64,000 nt of DNA. It comes from Anas platyrhynchos. Taxonomy: Eukaryota > Chordata > Aves > Anseriformes > Anatidae. Of this stretch, positions 35,052 through 48,059 are shown piece after piece. Location: contig NC_092592.1 in NCBI RefSeq assembly GCF_047663525.1, positions 21,938,501-22,002,500 of the forward strand, read 5' to 3'. Each line of letters starts with the position of its first letter. Positions within the stretch are counted from its first letter, which is position 1. The notes under the pieces are model-generated. The model did no database searches, was not told where the DNA came from, and worked only from the letters and a program-made list of their open reading frames with translations. Both the position numbers and the translations under genes were made by a program.

Positions 35052-35217
35052 CCCTTTCCCTTCCCTTTCCTTCCCTTCCCTTCCCTTCCCTTCCCTTCCC
35101 TTCCCTTCCCTTCCCTTCCCTTCCCTTCCCTTCCCTTCCCTTCCCTTCCCTTCCCTTCCCTTCCCTTCCCTTCCCTTCCCTTCCCTTCCCTTCCCTTCCC
35201 TTCCCTTCCCTTCCCTT
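35052..35217. repeat. (TTCCC)n pentanucleotide microsatellite
   Basis: A pure array of 29 TTCCC units at 35071-35215, with a few imperfect units at the left end. One strand is entirely pyrimidine. A 5-base unit is not a multiple of three, so all frames stay open and give spurious LPFPS / GREGK repeat proteins. Confidence 0.98.
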
Positions 35218-36459
35218 TCTTTTTTTAGTGTCCAAGAAAGAGAAAAGCAAAGGAATAAAAGAATGAGAAGACAACTTATATTTTTTACTAAAAGATTGGG
35301 GAAGGGTAGAGGATGTATATTCCCATTTTGAAACATCTCTAATTTCAGCCAGGATTCATTGTATGATCAGGAACAGGTGGAGAGTCATGGCACAGTTGTA
35401 ATAAGCTCACATTGACAACTCTGCTGAACTGCCATATTCTAGATAAGCAGAAAATTCAGGAGGGTTTCAGATAAATGTATTGCAGCTATCCAGCCTGAGC
35501 TAATTTAAGCACACAGTTTTGCATTTTTGGGAAGTAATTTGTCAACAAAAATAGGAAATAGATGTGCAGTCCTTGGAGAACTGGTGTATTGTGTGTTTGC
35601 ACTATACTATCCGTATCCTGTAGATCCTACACTTCTAATGGACTTGTTTGTCCAGCATGATGAACCAAAACAGAGTTAACCGATACTAAGTAGTAAATAT
35701 TAAATATATCATCAGGAGCCCTCCTATCCTTAATATTTGAAAAAGTGAGAACTCCAGTAAGGCCTTTATTTAACTACCAGGTACTGCAAACAGCTTCCAC
35801 CAAACTCATTCCTAGAAACTGTGCTGCTGATGCCTCTCCAGCTCTGAGGGCAGATGAAAGCCACCCTGCTGCAGGTGTCTACTTCACTGGCCTAAAATGA
35901 ACATGCTTGGTATGTCCAGGCAGATGAGCCATTGCTGTCTTAAGCCATAGTGTTCGCCATAAAGAAGTATTTTCTCCACCACTACTCCAGAACTCCACCA
36001 GAAGCTTTGGTTCCCAAGGCCCAGACCGCCAGGTCATTGCTTGCTCAGCTCTTCTGGTGCACTGGGCCTGTGTCAGGACGTGTGAGGGCTACCAGCGGCA
36101 CGGCAGGGCTCTGGCCAAAGCTAATGTCCTGGTGAGGGGACAGACTCATGGCGTCCCATTTTCCAGGGCTACACTGAGGCCTTTCTCCTGCGAAGCTTTC
36201 AGCTTACTTATGATTGACTATCCAGCATAAGCTTTGTGATCAGGTACAAAAGAGAAACAGGGCCAGCTTGGCATCAACAGGCCACACAATGGCTCTGAGG
36301 CAGCCTGGTGGCAGCAGTCAGCGCACAAATGGCAGCAGGGCAGTTGAGAGACGTGAAAAGAGCAGAAAAGGCTGTGTCCAGCCCAAAGGGAGACAGACTT
36401 TCCACAAAGACATTAGATTAATGCACCACGACATGGGGAATAACGAAAGGCCATGGCAG

Positions 36460-36609
36460 CCCAGAGCTGGTGCTGAGGCAGCGCGTGGGCCTCTCACAGC
36501 CTAAACATGGCACTGAGACAACGTGTGGGCCCCTCACAGCCCAGAGATGGCACTGAGACAGCACATGGGCCCTTCACAGCTCAGAGGTGGCACTGAGACA
36601 ACGTGTGGA
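36460..36609. repeat. 40-bp minisatellite, about 3.75 copies
   Basis: Consecutive units start at 36460, 36500, 36540 and 36580, the last being truncated. Each has a core TGGCACTGAGACA (TGGTGCTGAGGCA in the first copy) followed by GTGGGCCC-like sequence and CACAG. The copies are diverged but register is kept exactly at 40 bp. The surrounding 36.0-36.7 kb is GC-richer than the rest of this interval. Confidence 0.9.
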
Positions 36610-38343
36610 TGGGACAGAAATTAGAGAATGTGAGGAACGCTGAAGAGGGCCCAAAAATGGCTCAAGGCATTTTGTAGGCCTCAGTCAGCGCCGGGGCCGC
36701 AGAGGAGATTTGCGTCTCAAGCACATCCAGCTCCACTCTCCTGCCCTACAGACAAGCAAGAAGAGCTCTTTGACCACCTTGCTCGCCAGAGACTGAAGAA
36801 GGACCTGCCCTGGTCTTCTCTGTGCTAAACACGACAAATGGTAAGTTGGGGAGTTCAAATGGGTAGAGGGAGGTGGTTAGCTCCAAGATGGCAGCTAGAG
36901 GGGAAGCAGAGCTTTTGTTACAGTGTTTGAGGACAGGACCTTCCTCACACAGATTGCTCATTTACTACATGTTGTCTTTGCCAGATTGTTCTGTATGCCC
37001 TTCTGTAGCTTTCCAGTCTTCCCTGCAGTAACACACATCAATTCAATGCTGCATATGGGCAGCTACAGTGAGGTGTTAATACCTCCTAGAGTGCGGGCCT
37101 ATGTGGACCTACATGTGCGTGATTACTGTGACCAGGCACAGAGGGAGGCTGGAGGAGACCCAGCTGTGGTCTGGGAGATGTGTTAGAGCACAATCGTGTC
37201 TGAAATTATAAGCCTCCTTGAGAGAGAGTCTAAAACCTGTTAATCTGAATTTCAGGAGTTGCCAGTTCTGGGTTAACATTTCTGTTATGGTCAAGGATAT
37301 TTCCAGCATAAAGGTATCTGAGCAGATGCCAGCTGACCACCTCCAGATTCCTATGAGGCTATTGTCTTTTAATCAGTAATCATGAAAATGGAGATCTTCT
37401 TGGCTTTTAGTGATCACTGGTGCTGTGTTGTTGTTAAGTGATAAGTTGCATCTGCTGTTCTTCCGTGTTGAGACATGACACAGAGGATATTTTGCCTGCT
37501 GCGAACACAGAAAATGTGGGAAGATGTGTAAAAATAGCAACAGTTTTATCTCCTGAACAGCTTCCACCAGCTCATCATTGTATCTATTAAGAATGGAGTA
37601 CTGCTGTGCAGCCTTAAAATTGTCTGTGGCCGTCAGCTGGTGATTCTGATGTTAAAATGGCCGTTGTTACACAGCTAATGGGTCTGAATAAGAGGAGGTA
37701 CTTCAGCCACATGTTTATGTTAAGCAAGTATGATTTGTTTTTAACTGTACGTGTGCTGGACATTGCACAAGCCCCAGCCTGCTCCTCAGTAGCAGCAAGG
37801 TGCTGGTCAGTATCCACCGTTTGGTGGTGAGGGGGGCTTTTCTCAGTGTCTGATGGGGCCTGGCTTGATGCAGGTGGCTGGGTGCTTTGCCTGCTCATGC
37901 AACCTGTATATTTTCTAGTGCTTTTTGGCCACCAGACTGATTCTTTGCACCCCAAGGAAATTGAAAAGTGAACTTGGGCAATTGTTTAAAATCAAATGTT
38001 CAAAACTACATAAATTGAGCTGCTAAATTTACAATGTAAAACATAACACCAATTTGACACATACTTCAGCCATGCTGTAGGTAGCATCTGTAGTCACGAC
38101 TGGGTTCTCATTCCTTCTTGACCCTGATCATCACCCTGTGGAAAGATTCATGTTTCAATTTACTGCTATACCAACCAAAATGTTAAGCCTTTGGGAACGT
38201 GATCATTAGAGCTGGCTGGAGGAGGAATTTTTGTTGTTGTTGTTGTTGAAATACAAAAGAGACTTGTACTACAGTTTTGGGAAAAAGTCTATAGAGCTTC
38301 ACTGGAATTCTGATAGCATAGCTAGGATCTGAATTTTTGAGCC

Positions 38344-38369
38344 AAAAAAAAAAAAAAAAAAAAAAAAAA
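38344..38369. repeat. Homopolymer A26
   Basis: Uninterrupted A run, about 100 bp after a (TTG)n stretch at 38228-38249. No associated retroposon was recognised. Confidence 0.85.
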
Positions 38370-40601
38370 GGCTTTAGATATTTTTATGTTTATTTTTTAT
38401 TCAAGTAAGTTTGGAAAACAAAGATTGATATTTGACTTCTGAGTGTGACAAAAAGAACAACTGATTGTAGAGAATTTCTCTCTGTGGGGACTGGTCTTTC
38501 TTCTTCCTTACTATTTCATTTTTTCATTTGATTATGGATGAAGTCCTGTGTTCGGTGAACTTGGAATTATAACAAGGACCTTGTGTTTAGATGACTTAAG
38601 AGCAGCACACAGTTGCAATTACCTTAACACATGGGTGAATAAGTTTTCTAATGTGTTCACACCACATACTTGTTTGGTGTTTTTTTTTTTTTACTTTAAG
38701 AGGACAAGTTGTACAAAATATCATGAGCTTAGGAGACATCAACAAAACAAGGAGAGAATACAGGGGGGTCTGAAAGGAGTAAGACATAACAACTGTAAGA
38801 TGACAGAAGCCAGTGGGGAGTGGTAAAATGAGAGGATGTCACAGGAAACCTAACAGTTTAATGACATGCATCTATGGATGGATGGAGTTTGCATGGACCC
38901 AGACCTCAGATCTGATCCAATTGCAGCCCAGTTCTAATGAAAAAGGCTATAAATCAGTCCCAGGATTCTGATGAATCGTGCTTTGTGCTCATGGTCTGTG
39001 ATATAACCATCAGTTCTCGATGGAATTACAACCATCCTACTCACACTCACCTGCTATTTTCTCTGTATTAAGTTAACAATAGTAAATAAACTGCATATTA
39101 GATTTCAAGCTGAGCTGTTCGTGCCGAATGAATTCGTCTTGCCCAAAGGCTGCCTTAATTTAAAACATATGTATTCATTTAAATCATGTTGCTTCCATAC
39201 ATTAAGCTTCTGTTCAGACAATATTCAATATTTTGTACAGATATATAGTTTGGTATGAGTTTGAATCAAAAATGTTCTCTGATAGATTTATTTATTTATA
39301 TTTTTTTTTTGGTGGAAGGTAGAGTGATAGAAATGAGGTGGACCATGAGAGCTTTGTACAGCACTTAAAACTAGCACCTGAAAACAACACAAGACACTGT
39401 ATTTTCTTGCATGGGCAAAACCTTCACTAAAATCAAAGAAAGTTTTCTTTAATTGCAGGAAAGATGGGATTCTTGTTTAGTGAAAATACAAGTGAAGTCA
39501 GGAGGATCATTGTATAATAGTGTATTTATCTCATGCAATAGCATGTGTCCCAAAACATAGACAGGAATTCTCAATTAATCACATTTCTAAGGCATGAAAG
39601 AATTTTGTATGTAAAATAGAGTTTCTCCCAAGAAAAAAATAAAGAAAAAGAAAAACAGTTTGGTGGCAGACTCCAAAAAAAATATTTAGACCCCTAAAAA
39701 TGAGTTCTTTTCACAAGTGCTGAGCACTGCCAACCCCCACTGGTGTTAGGATACAGCTCCTAAGACTGGACATTGTTTGACTGCATGTTCTTGCAAAGAA
39801 ATACTAAGAATATGCAGTAGGTCAAAGTGGCTCTTTATCTTTGTCCAGAGATAAGGGCTGCTGTTCCTCCTAGGAAACAGTGTCTTAGAAGCGGAAGGCT
39901 GTGCTTCTTATCATTCAAGTATGTGCCATAAAGGGGTAAAAATAGGGACATTGAGGATAAGAAAGATGAAACTGAGGCACCTGTTACCCACAGAAGGAAA
40001 CTTGGGAATGAAACAAGATGGAGAGTCTCGTCTGCTTTGGAAATTGAAAAACTTCACTTAGAGGAGTAAATAATTTGTCTTAAAATGATCTGTAAAAGCC
40101 GTTGAGATTACTGACATGAGAAAAGGCTTGCAGAATTTTGACTCCTGACTTTACCATGCAGACCAAATTCAGTTCACTGAGTTTTACAAAAGTTGAAAAT
40201 ATCAGAGTTGGATGAAAGAATTGTATTTCTCTGTCTATTAAACATGTACAGGACATCCTCAATCCCATAGGCTGCTTTGAAGATGCTTTGGTTTGTGACC
40301 TGAACTGAACTGATTTAAGAGAAAAGTTCAAATAAGGTATTCAGATTACATCACTGTTAGAAATAATGCATGGTTCTTTCAATCTCACAAAACTTGAATT
40401 CATGATACATAATGCAGACTATTTACAGCGATTGCGATTTTTTAAATGCCAGCTTTCCTTCAAAAGAAGCGGCACCAACAGCCAGCCCAATGCTGTGCTC
40501 CAAACCTTGTTTGCAAGGATTTTCATACTCATTACTAATGTACAGATTTACAGAGAGCAGAAGGAGGTGTATTCTTATTCTCAGAGCTCCTGCCTTGTAT
40601 A

Positions 40602-41542
40602 CTACCTGCAGCCACATTCTGCCACTTTCATCCCTTCATAGTTATATATCAACGTGGGCACCCCAGCATCATCCTTATAGAGAATGGAGATGGAATCCAA
40701 TTTGGTTGGAACACAGCAGGCCTTAGAAGCTTTTTTCGGGTTTTGGAGGTGCACCAGAGTTTGGACAATAGCATGTTTTGTTGGGGTAACGTTATCTGTC
40801 AGAGGGAAGAAGCAACCTCCTTTGCACTCAAAAGCCTCGTAGTCTTTGGGAGCGATGATCCAGGAATCCCAGCCAATCTCCTCAAAGTTCACATGGAGGG
40901 AAGTTCTCCGGCAGTGGTTGGCTCCGATGCTTCTCTTGCTTCTGGATGAATGCCGGCGGGGTCCAGTGACGGCCTTTCCCTGTCCCGGTTCTTCTTCTTC
41001 AGATGAAGTGTTGTTCTTTCCTAATTTATTTAGTACACTTTCTTGTTCATGAACAATCATCTCCCGGAGCTCCACCCTGGTCTCTTTTGTCCTATTGCTG
41101 CGGTCATTGGAGAACACTATTAACAGGGGCAGATTTTTATTGTCAGGAGTAACACTGATATCCAGCTTTCCACAATTGAAACCACCCAGAGCCTTACTCT
41201 CAATAACAACCTCTAGCTTGTTTTTAGTCTTCATTTTGTCTGCCCTGACCCATCTTTTCACAGCGCTGGATACTTCAAACATCTCCCAGCCACACTCCCG
41301 GATATTGTGGGAAACGAGGAAAGATTTTGTGCTTTCTGGGTTTTCCCAGTGGTCTCCATCTAGAACATCATAAATGACCATGTTGCCTTCCAGTCTAGAC
41401 AGAGACCCAACTTCCCTGTGACAGGAGATAAAAATTCTCAGTTCAGCTCTGGTGATTTCCTCATATCGTGGAATAGAGATGTTGAAGAGCAAGATGTGTT
41501 TCTGAAATGGATTTTCTTCTGCTGAAGCTAAAGAAACAACAT
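40602..41542 (-). CDS. GDF2: GDF2 exon 2 coding part (prodomain and mature ligand)
   Basis: Acceptor CCTATTGCAG ends at 41543. The first two bases complete Asp 116, followed by [20 protein letters not shown]. The exon carries most of the prodomain, the RSKR processing site and the entire cystine-knot domain, and stops with TAG at 40602-40604. An apparent start at 41492 is an internal TTG codon, not a true initiator. Confidence 0.95.
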
Positions 41543-42205
41543 CTGCAATAGGAAATTAAAAGACGTGGTTACAGTGCTTCTGACTGTCCAAATAACTTGC
41601 TTTTCAAAGATGCAGGATATATTTTGGGAGTGAAATAAGAACATGGTTACCTAGTAATAAAAAAAATAATCCTGTCTTCTGGCCAGGTTTCAGGAGCAGG
41701 GAGCAAAAAGCCAAAATGGAGGTCCCTGATGGTGGTGGTATTTTCACTAAGATTTCATGGTCAGGTGAGTATGGGGAGGAGTGGAGGGATAGTATCAAGA
41801 GTCTGCCTAGAAGAAGGTGTGGGTGATGCTGGTCAATAGTCGGTGAGTAAATAAAGCACCTAAAGCGTCCAGATTTAGCATTTTCCTGAAGAGATTTTTA
41901 CAGAAAGGATTCTCAAAAAAACAGTGGGAATTTACCACTGATCATCATGCAATGGGATGAACTGCTCCCCCAGTATGGAGAAGTATAGTACGTACTTGTC
42001 TCTTTCTAGAATTAATTGTGCTGAGGCTTTTGCCTCAGCTGTCTTCAGATAGCTTTGAAAGCAGCTTGGGTTACTGAGAGTTAGGGGAAATAGAAAAGCA
42101 TTTGAAAAACCTGAATCGAAGCTTGAGGGTCTGTCTAATTTGGCGCTTGGTGATAAACAGCCTTTCATGTTTGGGTCTGTTCCAGGCTGGACTCACTGAG
42201 CTTGT

Positions 42206-42244
<39 letters not shown>

Positions 42245-43610
42245 TTTCCTGCAAATGTATGTGCAGTACCAGCAGTCTGCTGCCTTGGGAGGGGCAGATA
42301 TTTGGCTGGAAGATCATACTGGTAATGTTTTAAAGTGATCACTGACTGATGTCTGTTTAATGGTCAATGTAAGATAATTACTCAAGCATCATTGAGTTTT
42401 AGGGTAATTTTAATTGGCTACTTTTGACACTTGGCTACTTTTTACACTTTTTCAGTGATCACCCTTTAAAGAAGTCTGAGAGGAGAGGGGGATGTGGGAA
42501 TTGTAATCTAGCTGTCATACTGTTAAGGTTTCTTTCCATTTCAGGACTAGGGTCACTGATTTGAGGATTTGGAGATCTCTATAGTTCTGTTACCTGCATA
42601 TGTCTATTTTGTATATAAACAGATTCTCCCTGTCTCATTTCTATCCCAAGAATTGCATTTACTTATAACTATTTTTTACTTCTTCTTTATGTAGAGCTTT
42701 CAAAAATCTATTTATTTTTACACAGATCTTGATCTTTTGTTGTTGTTGAGACAAGCTTGACTTCCACTTTCCCTGTAAATCTGCCTGCCTAACCCAGAAT
42801 CTGTGGGGAGCAGTGCTGTTCCTTGCTTGGATCCATAGCAAATTTCTCAGCTGGCTACTGTGTTTTTAAGGATGACAGGAGCCTATCAGAAAGAAGAGCT
42901 TTATTGCATGGATATCTCAGTTATAGATGATCAAAAGTATTCTAACACAGAAGCTCAGTGACAAATCTCTAGCTTGGAGAAACATGGTTCATGTAAATGC
43001 TGTATTCAGGGCATTGACTCAGTTGATGCATTTGAGAAGAGAATATTGTACAATAAGAACATCAAAGAAGAAAACTTAAGGTAATGGTATTTTTTAAAGA
43101 TGAATGAAATGATGGAGCAAGACTACAGTCCAAAATTTTAACCTGCTTAGTTTCTAAATAATCTGTGGACACTCAGTTTCCTCAGAAATTCAAAATAATC
43201 TGAGTAACTGTTGTCCATATAATTCTCCAAAAATTCTAGTCCACATATGCAGGACTTCTCCTACCTTCAGTACTGAAGCTCCTCACAATGTTGGATGCGG
43301 GGATGGAGGACTTGTCCGCAGTGTATCTGTTGTATAAATCAATCATGAATTGTGGTGGTTCTTCCTTGGTCTTCACTTGTGAGGGGACCCTTGATAAATT
43401 CAAACTCCGTAGTAAATCCATCTTCATATTCTCCAGGAAAGATTTAAAGTCAAAATGGGTCTCCTCTTCCACTTCCCCAGGATCGTGAAAGGGTGCGTCA
43501 GACTTTCCCATAGCTGATAACTTGTCCCAGTTTTCCAAAGGCTTGCCTCTTGTCAGACAGGCAATGATATTGAAAACAGACAGTGCAGCTAATACTCCAA
43601 AATAATGCAT
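40602..43610 (-). CDS. GDF2: GDF2 (bone morphogenetic protein 9), whole coding span
   Basis: Join (minus strand) 43610-43265 and 41542-40602: 1287 coding bases, 428 aa (human 429). Signal peptide about residues 1-21, then a TGF-beta prodomain with conserved [20 protein letters not shown] and [20 protein letters not shown]. The furin site RSKR (316-319) is followed by a 109-aa mature ligand starting SIGANHC. Cystine-knot cysteines are C326, C355, C359, C391, C392, C425, C427; C392 is the expected interchain one, and the chain ends AECGCR. The sequence [20 protein letters not shown] is diagnostic of the BMP9/BMP10 branch. Family knowledge: a liver-derived circulating ligand for ALK1 (ACVRL1), BMPR2 and endoglin on endothelium that drives SMAD1/5/8 signalling and vascular quiescence. 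No breaks are seen. It lies tandem with, and 11 kb upstream of, RBP3 in the reading direction. Confidence 0.96.
42209..42240. repeat. (AT)16 dinucleotide microsatellite in the GDF2 intron
   Basis: Thirty-two bases of uninterrupted AT within the single 1.7-kb GDF2 intron, flanked by TGTG on the left and TTATTTT on the right. Confidence 0.95.
43265..43610 (-). CDS. GDF2: GDF2 exon 1 coding part (signal peptide and proximal prodomain)
   Basis: ATG at 43608-43610; 115 codons plus one base to donor CTGAAG|GTAGGA (43264). It encodes [20 protein letters not shown], and later the conserved [19 protein letters not shown] and NIVRSF that precede the prodomain core. The ORF tail after FSTE is intronic. 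Confidence 0.94.
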
Positions 43611-45116
43611 TTCTTATATATTTACTTTCTGATGGAGAGACGAGAGGACAGGGGTATTTTAGCTGATTAAAAATGTTGTACTATTACAGACAGAGGAAAG
43701 GAGATGGAAGGCAAACAACTGGAATGCCCTTTGCAAATAACTTTCTTGTGTTCTTTTTGCAGTCTGCTTCAAACCCCAGCCTCTTGTCAGTTGTCAAGCA
43801 GATTGGTTGTACACTTGCCCTTATCTGAGTCATTGATGCCATGCTTCAGCTTCTGTTATCTAGCAAAGCTCTTAGTTAATGAAGATTCTGTAAACATCTG
43901 ACAAACACATATGGCTGTTGGGAAGGACATTGTATATTGTAAAGAATCCACATTTCACTTAAAGGTCATCATTGCTTAATTACACTCTTTTTATCATTTC
44001 CTTTCCAACACAGACAGAAGCTTTCTTAGGGACGTGGAGGATTACACAGTTTTCATCAAGACTAGAAAACAGAGATCTAGAACAAAATTACTCTATTGGC
44101 TATTAGTAAATAACATCTCACAAATCTCTGTCATGGTCCCATAACCTGCCATCAGAAAATCTCCAGTAATTTGATGGAGACCTATGATTCTGCAAGACAT
44201 GATCTCATGGCAGTGCAAACAACCTTAAAACTTAATTCGTTTATCAGCCAAGAGCTATTATTTGTACACAGTGAAATATCTGTTTTGTGTCAAGTTTGCT
44301 TCGTGCTGTTTGCAGGCTTGTCCACTTGCAGTTTGATTCCTTTGGTAGATGGGAATTAATTATTGTTTTTATAGTATCTTACGTAATATATTTCTTAGAT
44401 TCTTGATGGTCATTCCAGTCCCAGAGCAACCAGTCATTATTTTGGTGACCTCAGAATAAAGACAGAACTAGGCCTTCAAGGCTAGGCGGAAAGTAAGAGG
44501 TCTCTGTGAAGATTATCTATGCAGATAATGTTACCCATGAAAAGGAGTGGCCAAGAGAAAAATACAAGTTTGATGATATCATTTCTCATGATACAGAGGA
44601 AAATAAAAGGTGTATTTATAAGCAAAAATGGCACTTGTTATTTATCTGAATGAATCTCATTATCTAATCTAGTGATACATGTTCTGTCAATATTATTAAC
44701 GCTTCATTTTTAATAAGCACAGCTTAATCCACACTGCACATGTGCCACAAAGTCTGAATAGCACTAGGAGCTCTTACATTAAAAAAAAAATCGCAAAGAT
44801 ACAGACAAGATTTTGTCCTTCCTTCTCTAGATTTGTAGCAGGGCATATACGGTGTTTAAAGTGAGCCCAGACTTCTCAAATGCTCACTTTTGTATCTGTT
44901 CAGTTGACAACTGGGATCCGACAGTCTGGTAAACTGTGTTCCTAACCTGTAAAGTGAGAAAGGATTGCTTTGCACTGATGCTGTTCTCCTGAATTAGCAA
45001 GATTGTTATGTATCAGGTATCTTCTACCTGTGTGCAAGGGCCTGATGGCTTGTGTTTGGCTAAAGCATAACTTTTGAAGGGTCTCCAGAATATCTGAAGA
45101 TATCAAAAACTGGAGT

Positions 45117-45187
45117 GTTTTGTTTTGTTTTGTGTTTTTTTGTTTGTTTGTTTTGTTTTGCTTTTTTTTTTTTTTTTTTTTTTTTTT
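45117..45187. repeat. (TTTTG)-rich tract ending in T26
   Basis: Degenerate TTTTG/TTTG units at 45117-45161 run into 26 consecutive T at 45162-45187. It produces lysine/asparagine-rich spurious frames on the minus strand. Confidence 0.9.
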
Positions 45188-48059
45188 GTAGCACTTTTTC
45201 CAGAAGACCATCACTCACACTTAAAAAAATTCCTGGTACTTCATTTATTGTTTCATTGTGTCTGCCTTCACCTTCTAGACACTCGTTCTTTCCTGCTGGC
45301 TTAAGGAGCCCCACAGTGCAGGCATTTCCCCCCTTTCAAAGTACTTGCACAGTGTAATCAAGTTACTTCTCAGTTTGCTGTCTTATAAAATAAACAGCTA
45401 CAGAATATATTTTCCAGAACGTGTCTAAAAATGCACCGACTCTTCTTGTTTTCCCTGTGTCAGAATTTCAGTGCTTTTTTGAAAAGGTGAACCATGTGAG
45501 GCTACACATGGTTTTTCTAGTCCACCGGTACCACATGCAAAAATAAAATCTCATTTTCTTCTGGGGTTTGCTCCACTGTGCATCTTTTAAGGCTTTCATG
45601 TACCTCTTTTTACATAGTAGCATCACTGTGGATGCTCATATAATGCTATAAGACCATGACAACCACCAAAACTGTTTGAAAAGTCATGATTTTCAAGGAT
45701 GCAATCTTCTGCTCAGTAGGAACAACCTCCATTTCTTGTGCCTAGGTACAAAGTTCTGCATCTGTCTACCTTGAAATGAGTTTTGATTATATAGAGTGCA
45801 GCTAAATCAAGATGTCTATACAAATACTCCTCTCCTAAACACTCCTATGCAGATGCTGTGGATGTTGTCATATACAGACTTCCAGTTCATATACGAAGAT
45901 GTCACATAGTGTCAGGCCAAGTGTCATCTTTGCAGAAACTTTACAATGAACAGTTTCATTCAGTGACAATTGCTTTTGAAAGATGCTCTTTGAGGTTTGG
46001 CAGTGAGACAGTTGTTAATTCATTTGATAAACAAATACATTTATATTGTCCAGTGGTTTCTTCTAATTGTGCTGCCTTGTGAAAGTGAAGTGAAACAGTC
46101 CAACAGTCCGCAAAAACCTAAGTGCATTCTATCTGTTGCTTTTACCTCTGACAATTAAATTGTGATCTCAAAGAATGAAATGAATTTTGGTTTAGAAAAA
46201 AATGTCCTTTAAACTTCGCTGACTAGTATCAGCTGTTTTCCTGGCTTATCTGTCTTTAATCATGCAATATTACTATATCCTCAATTCTGTCAGGATTAAT
46301 TGTGGGATTATCTTGACCTGCTATTTTAAGTGTTTGTCAATAAAACTTTCTCAAGAAATTTTAACACTGAGTGGAATGGTTTATAGGATGGTCGTAGAGA
46401 CCAAAAGGGCTGTTGGAGGAGAAGAACCAAGAGAGCAGTGATGGTGATGTTTTCCAACAGCAGCTGACTGCATTTGTGCCATTTTAAAAATAATTTAAAG
46501 TGTTTAATGCAAAGCTCCCTTTTCTGAAGGAAGTTTAGATGTCAAATACCAAAGACACAGAAAGTAATAGCCACTTCTATACAAATAGTGGTTAAGGCCT
46601 TGGGCACATTTGAGAATTGACCGATACAGCTAAACCAGAAAATGCCTTGTGAAAACATGGGTTTCTACTCGAAGTTACACTATTCCCCTAAATGAAACAA
46701 ATTTTACTAATAAGAGAATTGTTTTGTTTGTATAGTAATTTTGGTTTGCCTGTGGTAAATTGCATAGTTATGCCAACAAACCTTTAAATGCATATTTATC
46801 TTTCAAGGTTTTCTAGGTATCCTAAAGAGTAGTAGGAGTAGCGTTTTACCTTATATCCTATAGACCTTACAATAGATTGTAGGATGGTATCTCTATTTTG
46901 TAATTGCTTGCATGGCACATCTTGGAAAGCAAATTTGTACTCAGTGACTAACTCAAGATACAGAAAAGATTCCCGGAGGAGAACAAAATGCAAAAGACCA
47001 TATCATAAATACACTACACTAATATGTCATTCTGTTCACAGCTGGTGCTAAATGGGATCAAGATGACCTACAAAAAAGGATAAATCTTCATGTAGAACAG
47101 AAATGGCAATGGCTTAACGTACTTTGGAAAGTGTTATGCTTAACGGCTGTTCTGTTGGAACAAATGATGGATTTCTGAGAAGTTTCTCATTTTTCTTTAT
47201 GCATCAGCATTACTCTGTCAACATGAGTTGAGTGTCTCTTGATTTATAAAAACATAAGACCCTACATTTTTAATGGAGGTCTTTAACAACAATAGTATGC
47301 AAAGGTTTGTCCTGGTAGTACGCATGTAAATCCCTGTAATGCTTTTAGAGAAGAAATGCCTAGCAGGATCCATGACCTTTGGGCAATTGCTACAAGGTCT
47401 TAGAGATAACTACTTCTTAATGAGAGCTGTTGGGAGGAACTGGGAAGAACTGTTGATAGAGTAACCTTGCAGACACTCCCATGTACACAGAATCTTGGTT
47501 TGGTGTAGGTTAGCAGGAAGGGCCACATTTACACACCCCCTGTTGTCTGGTAATCTGCACCCCATGAATATGGAATATTTATGGTAGAAATTACCTAGCG
47601 CTTTAGCAGGAGAGGAGCCTTCCAGGTCAAGTCATTCATTTGAGGGTAGTGTGTGTTTTGTCCTTTCCATGAGCAATACAGCTCCAATAAGATAAGCTGG
47701 TACAGAAGGTTGGACTGTCCCTTGAGTGAGAAAGGCTCCACAGCTTGCTCTCCGTACTACCTCACAGACCTCAGAAGGTTGTTCTGCTCCTGCTCCGCTC
47801 AGGTGGTTGTACAGCAGGTGGGTGAAAGTGGAGCACATCATCAGCATGTCCTGGCACTCAGGGATGCAGAGGAAGAGAATTGACTGGCTCAGTAATGGAA
47901 CAGCAGCTCTTAGAGGAGTGCTGCAGTTATAGGGGCTACAACAGATGCATCAGCAGAGGATTATGCAGGAGTTAGAGGGAAGCAGAGTTATTTCTGTTAA
48001 GACTTTTAATGGAACAACTGCCAAAGATTGTGTCCCATTTTGAAGTTCTCTGTTGGAAA

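Larger units (their letters stand above)
29431..40601. other. Intergenic interval between RBP3 and GDF2
   Basis: About 11 kb with no supported gene. It contains the RBP3 promoter and, at its right end, the GDF2 3' UTR (AATAAA on the minus strand at 39291-39296 is the nearest candidate signal, 1.3 kb from the stop). Also present are TTTA repeats at 30948-30972, T32 at 34142-34173, adjacent palindromes at 34007-34052, the TTCCC array, a 40-bp minisatellite, (TTG)n at 38228-38249 and A26 at 38344-38369. Confidence 0.6.

Noticed and set aside
35011-35336. Repetitive proteins of LPFPS or GREGK units on both strands
   Set aside because: They arise from the TTCCC microsatellite, which leaves all frames open.
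36214-36504. Open frame of 96 codons overlapping the minisatellite
   Set aside because: It partly consists of the 40-bp repeat and has no conserved motif, splice site or start context that I can support.
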